Made by a program: the position numbers and the translations under genes. Below, piece after piece: positions 1 to 5,767 of a stretch of DNA of 10,914 bases (the first letter of the stretch is position 1; every line of letters starts with the position of its first letter). The notes below the pieces were generated by a model. That model made no database searches, had not been told where the DNA came from, and was given only the letters and a program-made list of their open reading frames with translations. This stretch comes from JAJPJX01 sp964568355 (GTDB lineage: Bacteria > Acidobacteriota > Terriglobia > Bryobacterales > Bryobacteraceae), in assembly GCA_964568355.1 (NCBI GenBank), contig CAZMRK010000777.1:1-10914 (forward strand). Reading direction: 5' to 3'.

Positions 1-44
1 ACGCTGAGCGCTTCAACGAATAATAGGAACTGGCATCGTCGCAT
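1..44 (-). CDS. Possible N-terminus of a hypothetical protein, cut by the left edge
   Basis: An ATG at 44 on the minus strand opens a frame that stays open to the window edge and reads MRRCQFLLFVEALS. A GGAGG Shine-Dalgarno sequence lies about 10 nt upstream (around 55-59 on the plus strand). It begins 61 nt downstream of the oxidoreductase stop codon in the same direction, so it could be the next gene of that unit. The basic start followed by a hydrophobic run would suit a signal peptide or membrane anchor, but 14 residues are too few to judge. No function can be assigned. The frame could also be fortuitous. Confidence 0.3.
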   Translation of the reverse strand, partial: MRRCQFLLFVEALS

Positions 45-105
45 GGTTGAGAATCCTCCGAAAGCTGGGTTGGTCTTCCGGCCCGTTTGAACTTGCGAGG
101 TTCCG

Positions 106-1281
106 TTACTCCACTTTCTTTTGCTGGGCATTCCAGCGAACCCGGCGCTTTTCACGCAGCGAGATATTTCCCATCTGGGTGACCAGCACGGCGGCGAAAC
201 CCTTCTCCACCGGCGCGCTGGGCACTGCCCGGGTTCGTACGCACTCCAGGAAATTGGCCACGTGGGCTTCGGTGGCTTTGTCGAAGCCGCCCGACATTTC
301 GCTGAGTGCCGACAGATCTTCCTCGCCTTTACGGTAAACCGCGAAGTTTTCGCGGCCGATATCCAACCGGGCGCGGTCGCCATCCAATTGGGTAAGTTGG
401 TCGTGCCGGGGCTTGTAGCGCATGGCTGCGTAGTTGATGCTGAAGCAGGCGATGAAGTCCTCCGGATATTCCGCGATCACCACCACGCTTTCCGGTGTGT
501 CGACTTTGGGCCGGTGAATGCGGCCGGCCGAAGCGTTCACCGCCGAGACATAGCCGGCGCCCATCAGCATGTGGATGCCGTCAAAGACGTGGGCGCCCTG
601 GTCCGCCATGACGCCGCCGGAATAGTCCGCGTAGCTGCGCCAGTTGAAATAGCGGGCCGGATCGAGCGGATGGCGCGGAGCCGGCCCCTGCCACTGCTCC
701 CAATCGAGCGGCCCTTGCAGCTTCCCGGCGGGCGGCTGGAGGTCATTGTTGAGCCACCAGGAGCGGACCATCCGCACGGTTCCCAATGTGCCGTCGGCGA
801 CCACGCGCCGGGCTTTCAGATACAGATCGTAGCTGCGGCGCTGCATGCCCACCTGCACCACGCTCTTCGACCGCCGGGCCACCTCGACCAGCTCGACACC
901 CTGCTGGGGGGTCTGACAGAGCGGCTTTTCCACATACACGTCTTTGCCTGCCGCCAGCGCATCGAGCAGCATCCGGTGATGCCAGTGCTCCGGCGTGGCG
1001 ATGATCACAACATCGATATCCTGGTTGTCCAGCAGCGCGCGGTAATTGCGATAGGCTTTGGCCTTGTTCCCGCTGGCCGATATGGCCTGCTCCAGGCGCG
1101 GCTCGTAAACGTCGCAAACCGCGCCGATGCGTGCCGCAGGGTGCCGCATGCACAGGCGCATCAGGTACTGGCCCCGGCCGCCGGCGCCGATCAGCCCGAC
1201 CACGCGCTGATTGGCGGGCGCGGTTTGCGCTGCCATCACCCCGCTGGCGGTCAAAAAGAAAGCGCGCCGGTCCAAAGACAT
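106..1281 (-). CDS. Gfo/Idh/MocA-family NAD(P)-dependent oxidoreductase with Tat-like leader
   Basis: Predicted 391-residue oxidoreductase, the usual length for the Gfo/Idh/MocA family, whose members oxidise or reduce sugars, inositols and related polyols with NAD(P). The N-terminus (MSLDRRAFFLTASG) carries a twin-arginine-like motif and a short hydrophobic stretch, suggesting export as a folded protein. A Rossmann fold follows with GxGxxG at G32-G37. The family EKP motif is at E118-P120, and the catalytic-type D-x-G-x-H-x-x-D cluster is at D227-D234. The ATG at 1281 is chosen because it puts the twin-arginine motif at the very N-terminus; an in-frame TTG at 1293 would add only four residues. 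The start lies in the second copy of a 17-bp tandem duplication. The gene is 52 nt downstream of the tyrosine phenol-lyase, probably in one transcript. The family is certain; the substrate is unknown. Confidence 0.93.
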   Translation of the reverse strand: MSLDRRAFFLTASGVMAAQTAPANQRVVGLIGAGGRGQYLMRLCMRHPAARIGAVCDVYEPRLEQAISASGNKAKAYRNYRALLDNQDIDVVIIATPEHWHHRMLLDALAAGKDVYVEKPLCQTPQQGVELVEVARRSKSVVQVGMQRRSYDLYLKARRVVADGTLGTVRMVRSWWLNNDLQPPAGKLQGPLDWEQWQGPAPRHPLDPARYFNWRSYADYSGGVMADQGAHVFDGIHMLMGAGYVSAVNASAGRIHRPKVDTPESVVVIAEYPEDFIACFSINYAAMRYKPRHDQLTQLDGDRARLDIGRENFAVYRKGEEDLSALSEMSGGFDKATEAHVANFLECVRTRAVPSAPVEKGFAAVLVTQMGNISLREKRRVRWNAQQKKVE

Positions 1282-1298
1282 AGTTGGTCCCAAGACAT
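1251..1298 (-). other. Out-of-frame upstream ORF overlapping the oxidoreductase start
   Basis: A second ATG at 1298, in the upstream copy of the 17-bp duplication, opens a 15-codon frame (MSWDQLCLWTGALSF) ending in TGA at 1251-1253. It runs across the presumed oxidoreductase ATG at 1281 in a different frame. The sequence GGGGGT lies about 10 nt before this ATG, so ribosomes might choose it in preference to the true start. Whether it is translated is unknown; it may simply be a by-product of the duplication. Confidence 0.2.
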
Positions 1299-1302
1299 AG
1301 TT
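1269..1302 (-). repeat. 17-bp tandem direct duplication spanning the oxidoreductase start codon
   Basis: Read on the minus strand, two adjacent 17-bp units, AACTATGTCTTGGGACC (1302-1286) and AACTATGTCTTTGGACC (1285-1269), differ at one base. Each contains an ATG. The downstream ATG is the chosen start of the oxidoreductase. The upstream one falls in a different frame, because 17 is not a multiple of three. This looks like a recent slippage duplication. Confidence 0.9.
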
Positions 1303-1333
1303 TTTATGTTACCCCCGGCCCGGCTCCCGGCGT

Positions 1334-2725
1334 TCAGGCTTGCCGCGGCGCGAGCGGTTCAAACCGCGCCTGGAAGAAGCGCAGATAGCGGGGCTCATAA
1401 ATCATGCGTAAGCCCCGGATCCGGTCCCTCTCTTCAAAAACCGCGGCTACCGATTCGGCCACCACGTCCATGTGCGCCTGCGTATAAACCCGCCGCGGAA
1501 TGGTCAGCCGGACCAGTTCCAGACGGGGGCGGTTCTCCTGCCCGGTTTCGGCATTGCGTCCCGCCGAAACCGTGCCCCGTTCCATCGAGCGCACGCCCGA
1601 ATCCAGGTAAATCGCTGCCGCCAGCGCTTGCGCCGGATACTGCTCCTGGGGTACATGCGGTAAAAATCGAGTTGCATCCAGGAAGACGCCGTGTCCCCCG
1701 ATCGGCTCGACAATCGGTACCCCGGCCGAGCGAATCTTCTCGCCGAGATACAGCACCTGGCCCACGCGGGCCCGGATATGGTCGTCATGCAGCGATTCTT
1801 CGATCCCCCGCGCCACCGCCTCCATATCCCGCCCGGCCATGCCGCCGTAAGTATGCAGGCCCTCGTAGACCACCACCAGGTTGCCCGCCTCTTCGTAAAT
1901 TTCCCGGTCATTGACGGCCAAAAAGCCGCCGATGTTCACCAAAGCGTCTTTTTTCGCACTCATCGTGCAGCCGTCGGTCAGCGAGCAGATCTCCTTCACG
2001 ATCGCCGCAATCGGGCGCTCCTGCTGGCCGTCTTCGCGCTGCTGGATAAAATAGGCGTTTTCCGCCACCCGGGTGGCATCGTGCATGATGCGGATGCCGT
2101 GGCGGGCCGTTAGCGCCCGCAGTTCGCGGAGATTCGCCAGCGAAATCGGCTGTCCGCCGGCCATATTGACGCTCGTGGCAATGGAAACGTAGGGGATCCG
2201 GGCGGCGCCGTATTCCCGGATTACGGCCTCCAGCTTTTCCAGGTCCACGTTGCCCTTGAACGGGTGCTGGCTCTGCGGATCGTGGGCTTCTGGAACGATC
2301 ACATCCACAAAACGCCCGCCGGCCAGTTCCTGGTGCAGGCGCGGTGTGGTGAAATACATATTTCCGGGGACCACGTCGCCGGGGTGGATCAGCGCCCGGG
2401 AGAGAATATGCTCCGCCCCGCGCCCCTGGTGGGTCGGGATCAGGTAACGGTAGCCATAATATTTCCGGACCGCTTCTTCCAGGTGGTAGAAGTTGCGGCT
2501 GCCGGCATAGGCCTCGTCGCCCAGCATCATGCCGGCCCATTGCCAGTCGCTCATGGCCGAGGTTCCCGAATCGGTCAGCAGGTCGATGTAGACATCTTCC
2601 GAGCGCAGCAGGAAGGTGTTATACCCGGCCTCCACGATCGCCGCCTGGCGTTGCTCGGGGGTGGTCAGCCTGACTGGCTCGACTACCTTGATTTTGAACG
2701 GCTCGGCCCAACTCCGCTTGCGCAC
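1334..2725 (-). CDS. tpl: Tyrosine phenol-lyase (PLP-dependent beta-eliminating lyase)
   Basis: Predicted 463-residue cytoplasmic PLP enzyme that would convert L-tyrosine to phenol, pyruvate and ammonia (EC 4.1.99.2). Compared from memory with Citrobacter freundii tyrosine phenol-lyase (456 residues), it appears collinear over the core with an offset of +2. Counterparts visible are the catalytic Tyr (Y73), the phosphate-binding QGRG (Q100-G103), the PLP-stacking Phe and adjacent Thr (F125, T126), N187, D216, R219, S256 and the PLP-binding lysine K259 in SAKKD. The motif SMERG supplies M381 and R383. Arg here distinguishes tyrosine phenol-lyase from tryptophanase, which has a hydrophobic residue. 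One pocket position differs: L290 stands where the Citrobacter enzyme has Met288. The start is a GTG with a GGGGGTGA ribosome-binding site 8 nt upstream and a TATAAT box just before that. It is the first gene of a minus-strand unit with the oxidoreductase. A related beta-eliminating lyase with shifted specificity is the main alternative. Confidence 0.92.
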   Translation of the reverse strand: MRKRSWAEPFKIKVVEPVRLTTPEQRQAAIVEAGYNTFLLRSEDVYIDLLTDSGTSAMSDWQWAGMMLGDEAYAGSRNFYHLEEAVRKYYGYRYLIPTHQGRGAEHILSRALIHPGDVVPGNMYFTTPRLHQELAGGRFVDVIVPEAHDPQSQHPFKGNVDLEKLEAVIREYGAARIPYVSIATSVNMAGGQPISLANLRELRALTARHGIRIMHDATRVAENAYFIQQREDGQQERPIAAIVKEICSLTDGCTMSAKKDALVNIGGFLAVNDREIYEEAGNLVVVYEGLHTYGGMAGRDMEAVARGIEESLHDDHIRARVGQVLYLGEKIRSAGVPIVEPIGGHGVFLDATRFLPHVPQEQYPAQALAAAIYLDSGVRSMERGTVSAGRNAETGQENRPRLELVRLTIPRRVYTQAHMDVVAESVAAVFEERDRIRGLRMIYEPRYLRFFQARFEPLAPRQA

Positions 2726-2732
2726 TCCGGAA

Positions 2733-2749
2733 TCACCCCCAAAATTATA
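2733..2749 (-). promoter_or_regulatory. -10 box and ribosome-binding site of the tyrosine phenol-lyase gene
   Basis: The minus strand reads a perfect TATAAT at 2749-2744, then GGGGGTGA at 2740-2733, 7 nt before the GTG start at 2725. I find no good -35 match 16-18 nt upstream, so the promoter may depend on an activator or an alternative sigma factor. Transcription from this box would give a leader of only about 10-15 nt. No TyrR-type palindrome is apparent in the 133-bp intergenic region. Confidence 0.5.
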
Positions 2750-2817
2750 GCGGGTTGCGGAGTTTGCATTGCGTTTTTCGGAAGTTCCCCTTTAGACTAG
2801 ACTTAGAAGTTGAAGCA

Positions 2818-2862
2818 ATGATGAATTCGTTTATGTCAAACTTGGGAGGGCCGCCATTGTGA
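2818..2862 (+). other. Short leader ORF overlapping the bactofilin start
   Basis: Two consecutive ATG codons at 2818 and 2821 open a 14-codon frame, MMNSFMSNLGGPPL, that ends in TGA at 2860-2862. The stop overlaps the bactofilin GTG (2859-2861) as GTGA, a geometry typical of translational coupling. The bactofilin Shine-Dalgarno lies inside this ORF. No strong Shine-Dalgarno precedes the ATG pair, so its translation is uncertain. Confidence 0.2.
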
Positions 2863-3431
2863 GCATGTGGAGTAAGCGTCGGGACGAGGAACCGATTCCT
2901 CCCACCCCGGCATCCCCAAAACCGGCACCTATGGCGCCGAATCCGGTAGAGGTCAAGAAGGAGGCTACACCTTTGTCCAGTATGTCGAGCATGCCTGTTG
3001 GAAGAACAGAGCCGGATGGTCGTACCAGTTCGGCAACGATCGGCAAGGCCGTCCGAATTGTCGGTCAGATCTTCAGTAAAGAAGACCTCTACGTCGACGG
3101 GGATGTGGAGGGGACCATCGAGCTTCTGGAGCATAAGCTGACCATCGGCCCGAACGGAAAAGTGCAGGCTTCGGTCAAAGCTCGCGAGGTCGTAGCTCTG
3201 GGATCGGTTCAGGGCAATGTCGAAGCCGCTGATAAGATCGAAATCCGCAAAGACGCCAAGCTCGTGGGCGATATCAAAACGGCGCGAATCATCATCGAAG
3301 ACGGGGCCTACTTCAAGGGCAGCATTGACATCGTGAAGCCTGAGCCCGCCCGCGCGAGCGCGCCCAAGCCGAGTGCCGCTCCGGTCTCCGCAGCGTCGCC
3401 GGCCGCGGCCGCTGCCGAGGTCAAGCGGTAG
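2859..3431 (+). CDS. Bactofilin (polymer-forming cytoskeletal protein)
   Basis: Predicted 190-residue bactofilin. Bactofilins polymerise without nucleotide into filaments, often at the inner membrane, and act in cell shape, envelope synthesis and polarity. The proline-rich tail (about 1-58) is followed by the conserved beta-helical core (about 59-158). The core begins ATIGKAVRIVGQI and includes EDLYVDGDVEGTIEL, GPNGKVQASVKAREVV, GSVQGNVEAADKIEIRKD and EDGAYFKGSIDI, all typical of the family. A second Ala/Pro-rich tail runs from about 160 to 190; both disordered tails and the core length fit. The GTG start is supported by GGGAGGG at 2844-2850, 8 nt upstream; an ATG two codons later is the alternative. 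It is divergent from the tyrosine phenol-lyase and 29 nt ahead of the methyltransferase-like gene, with which it probably forms an operon. Confidence 0.95.
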   Translation: MSMWSKRRDEEPIPPTPASPKPAPMAPNPVEVKKEATPLSSMSSMPVGRTEPDGRTSSATIGKAVRIVGQIFSKEDLYVDGDVEGTIELLEHKLTIGPNGKVQASVKAREVVALGSVQGNVEAADKIEIRKDAKLVGDIKTARIIIEDGAYFKGSIDIVKPEPARASAPKPSAAPVSAASPAAAAAEVKR

Positions 3432-3452
3432 CGCCGGAGTCAAGCGATAGCG
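3420..3452 (+). repeat. Imperfect 14-bp direct repeat (19-bp period) across the bactofilin stop
   Basis: GTCAAGCGGTAGCG at 3420-3433 recurs as GTCAAGCGATAGCG at 3439-3452, one mismatch apart. The first copy contains the last codons and TAG stop of bactofilin; the second lies in the spacer just before the next gene. Because 19 is not a multiple of three, the second copy is not read in the bactofilin frame. It looks like a small duplication of the gene end. Confidence 0.7.
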
Positions 3453-3460
3453 AAGGTGGA

Positions 3461-4174
3461 ATGGGGATTCGGGAGTCTTTGCCTGAAAAGCTGCGGGGCA
3501 TGCTGCGAGGTTCGCGTTCGGCGGACCAGGCAGCAGTCCCGCGTGCCGGTGCCTTGGCGCGGCACGGCGGCCGTTCCAACTCCGATAAGGAGAAGGTATC
3601 CATCCGCCAGAGCCGCGGAATGGAGCAGTTTTTCAGCTATATCCGCGATCAGTCCGGGCTGACCATTCTCGACCTGGGAGGTGCGCGCCAGGAGAACGTC
3701 AGCTTTATCACGGGCCTGGGCCATCGTCTCTACTCCGAGGATCTGCTTTCCATCCTTCAAGAGACCTTCGGCACCGAAGACCTGATGGAACAGTCCAATC
3801 CCGGGCAGATCGAATATTTCCTGCGCCAAAGCCTGGACTACGAGGAAGGGCAGTTCGACGGCGTGCTGGCCTGGGACGTGCTGGAGTACATGTCACCGCC
3901 TCTGTTGACCGCCACCATCGAGCGCCTGCAGAAGATCGTCAAGCCCAAGAGCTACATGCTGGCGTTTTTCCATTCACAGGACAAACTGGGCGCCGTCCCT
4001 TATTACACCTTCCGGATCCAGGACTTCAACACCATGCAGGTGGCCGAGTACGGCTCCCACCAACCGGCTCAGTTGTTTAACAACCGGACCCTCGAGAAGA
4101 TGTTCCACAAGTTTGATTCCGTGAAGTTCTTCCTCACCCGCGAGCATCTCCGGGAAGTGATCGTCAAGCGCTGA
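3461..4174 (+). CDS. Class I SAM-dependent methyltransferase-like protein, degenerate SAM motif
   Basis: Predicted 237-residue soluble protein with a class I methyltransferase outline. A charged N-terminal extension (1-55) precedes motif I, TILDLGGARQENV (68-80). An acidic residue pair follows the next strand (E93, D94), then the motif IV region FDGVLAWDVLEYM (132-144). The strand after KIVKPKSYML (158-167) resembles the family's LKPGG segment. Motif I reads D-L-G-G-A rather than the usual D-x-G-x-G-x-G, so cofactor binding may be weak or lost. It follows bactofilin by 29 nt and probably shares its transcript, pointing to a role with the cytoskeletal protein or the envelope; that link is inference. 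The ATG at 3461 is preceded by AAGG 4 nt away, a tight but usable spacing. The target is unknown. Confidence 0.75.
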   Translation: MGIRESLPEKLRGMLRGSRSADQAAVPRAGALARHGGRSNSDKEKVSIRQSRGMEQFFSYIRDQSGLTILDLGGARQENVSFITGLGHRLYSEDLLSILQETFGTEDLMEQSNPGQIEYFLRQSLDYEEGQFDGVLAWDVLEYMSPPLLTATIERLQKIVKPKSYMLAFFHSQDKLGAVPYYTFRIQDFNTMQVAEYGSHQPAQLFNNRTLEKMFHKFDSVKFFLTREHLREVIVKR

Positions 4175-4226
4175 GCCCTCCGCGTCTGGCACCGGCGCGC
4201 GGCGCGGCCGGGGATGCCTCGTCGTT

Positions 4227-4252
4227 TATAATACGGGTTCCTCTCGAAGGAG
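4227..4252 (+). promoter_or_regulatory. -10 box and ribosome-binding site of lysS
   Basis: A perfect TATAAT lies at 4227-4232 in otherwise GC-rich spacer, and AAGGAG at 4247-4252 sits 6 nt before the TTG start. There is no recognisable TTGACA-like -35 at 16-18 nt upstream, and no TGn extension. The expected leader is about 20 nt. A GC-rich imperfect hairpin (CCGG...CCGG, roughly 4192-4211) lies just upstream, without a T-tract, so it is not a convincing terminator for the preceding gene. Confidence 0.55.
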
Positions 4253-4258
4253 ATTGAT

Positions 4259-5764
4259 TTGTCGTTGGAAGATGAGCTGTTGAAGCAGCGTTTTGCGCGT
4301 ATTCGGGAACTGGAAGCGTTAGGCTATCGTCCCTACGGCAAGCGCTACGAATTCACGCACACCATCCCGGAGATCCTGGCGCAATACTCGTCGAAGACAG
4401 CCGAAGAACTGGTGCCGCACGTGCCGGTGCGCATCGCCGGGCGCGTGCAGACCCTGCGGCGCATGGGGAAGGCCGGCTTTGCGCACTTGCAGCAGGGCGG
4501 CGAGCGTTTACAGGTCTACGTGAAGAAGGATATTGTCGGCGAGCGCGATTTTGCCCTGTATCAGATGCTCGATCTGGGCGACATCATCGGCGCCGAAGGA
4601 TATCTGTTCCGGACCCGCACCGGCGAACTGAGTGTGCACGTCGAGCACCTGGAGCAGCTCTCCAAAACGCTGCTTTCCATGCCGGAGAAGTGGCACGGTC
4701 TGGAAGATGTGGAGACGCGCTACCGCCAGCGCTACCTGGATCTGATCGCCAACCCCGAATCGCTCCGGGTCTTTCAGGCGCGGAGCAAGCTCATCGCATC
4801 CTTGCGCCGCCAGTTGGATGCCCGCGGCTTCATCGAGGTGGAGACGCCCATGATGCAGCCGCTCTATGGCGGCGCGGCGGCGCGCCCGTTTGTCACGCAC
4901 CACAACACGCTCGATATCGACCTCTATCTCCGCATCGCTCCCGAGCTGTACCTGAAGCGGCTGGTAGTCGGCGGCATGGAGCGGGTCTACGAGATCAATC
5001 GCAATTTCCGCAACGAGGGCCTCTCCACCCGCCACAATCCCGAATTCACCATGCTCGAGTTCTACCAGGCCTATACCGACTACCTGGGATTGATGGACTT
5101 CAGCGAGGAGTTGCTGCGGCAGGCGGCCATCGATGCCACCGGCGGGACCGAGGTGGGATACAACGGGACCAAGCTCGATTTCAGCCGCTTGCGCCGTTAC
5201 AGTATGCGCGAGGCCGTGGTGGAGTTCTGGAAAGGGGACGGCCGTCCGGAGGCCGGGCAGGTATGCGATCCCCAGTGGCTGCTGGCGCATTCTTCCAAAG
5301 CCACGGCCGGCGAAGCTCTCACGGAAATCTTCGAAAATCACGTGGAAGAGCAGTTGATCCAGCCGACCATCATCTACGACTACCCGGTCGAGACTTCGCC
5401 GCTCTCCAAGAGCAAGCCCGATGATCCCGCCTTTGTCGAGCGCTTCGAAATTTACGCGGCCGGCATGGAGATCGGCAACGCCTACACCGAGCTGAACGAT
5501 CCGCAGGAGCAGCGCCGCCGCTTCGAGATGCAGCTCGATATGCGCGAGCACGGCGACGAAGAGGCCCACCAGATGGATGAGGATTACGTGCGCGCGCTCA
5601 GCTACGGCATGCCGCCCACCGGCGGCGAGGGCATCGGCATCGACCGCATCACCATGATCTTTACCGGGGCTAAGTCCATCCGCGACGTGATCCTGTTCCC
5701 GCTGCTGCGGCCGGAAGGCCCAATCGGGCTGGCCGAGCGTCTGCGAGAGCTGGAGAGGCTTTGA
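4259..5764 (+). CDS. lysS: Lysyl-tRNA synthetase, class II
   Basis: Predicted 501-residue class II lysyl-tRNA synthetase, which charges tRNA-Lys using ATP in the cytoplasm. The anticodon-binding OB fold spans about 57-135 (RIAGRVQTLRRMGKAGFAHL and following). The catalytic core has motif 1 around 190-200 (GFIEVETPMMQ), motif 2 with FRNEG (250-254) and RHNPEF (258-263), and motif 3 GEGIGIDRITMIF (456-468) with its Arg at 463. The segments GGAAARPF, RIAPELYLKRLVVGG and MEIGNAYTELND are strongly LysRS-like. The protein ends with a short extension after the usual FPLLRPE segment. Length is normal for the family. The TTG start is chosen because AAGGAG lies 6 nt upstream and it gives a typical N-terminus (MSLEDELLKQRF). 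The LolC/E-type permease starts 3 nt after the stop, so the two are probably co-translated. Confidence 0.98.
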   Translation: MSLEDELLKQRFARIRELEALGYRPYGKRYEFTHTIPEILAQYSSKTAEELVPHVPVRIAGRVQTLRRMGKAGFAHLQQGGERLQVYVKKDIVGERDFALYQMLDLGDIIGAEGYLFRTRTGELSVHVEHLEQLSKTLLSMPEKWHGLEDVETRYRQRYLDLIANPESLRVFQARSKLIASLRRQLDARGFIEVETPMMQPLYGGAAARPFVTHHNTLDIDLYLRIAPELYLKRLVVGGMERVYEINRNFRNEGLSTRHNPEFTMLEFYQAYTDYLGLMDFSEELLRQAAIDATGGTEVGYNGTKLDFSRLRRYSMREAVVEFWKGDGRPEAGQVCDPQWLLAHSSKATAGEALTEIFENHVEEQLIQPTIIYDYPVETSPLSKSKPDDPAFVERFEIYAAGMEIGNAYTELNDPQEQRRRFEMQLDMREHGDEEAHQMDEDYVRALSYGMPPTGGEGIGIDRITMIFTGAKSIRDVILFPLLRPEGPIGLAERLRELERL

Positions 5765-5767
5765 TCC

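Noticed and set aside
121..1914. 597-residue plus-strand ORF across the oxidoreductase and lyase genes
   Set aside because: It spans two well-supported minus-strand genes, has no recognisable domain and is Pro/Arg/His-rich, as expected for the antisense of high-GC coding DNA.
2764..2798. Sigma-70 promoter for bactofilin (TTGCGT at 2769 and TAGACT at 2793)
   Set aside because: The hexamers match the consensus at only 3 of 6 and 4 of 6 positions with an 18-nt spacer, which is no better than chance in this AT-richer stretch.
4192..4211. GC-rich hairpin between the methyltransferase-like gene and lysS as a terminator
   Set aside because: The stem is imperfect with a bulge, and no T-tract follows, so it does not meet the form of an intrinsic terminator.
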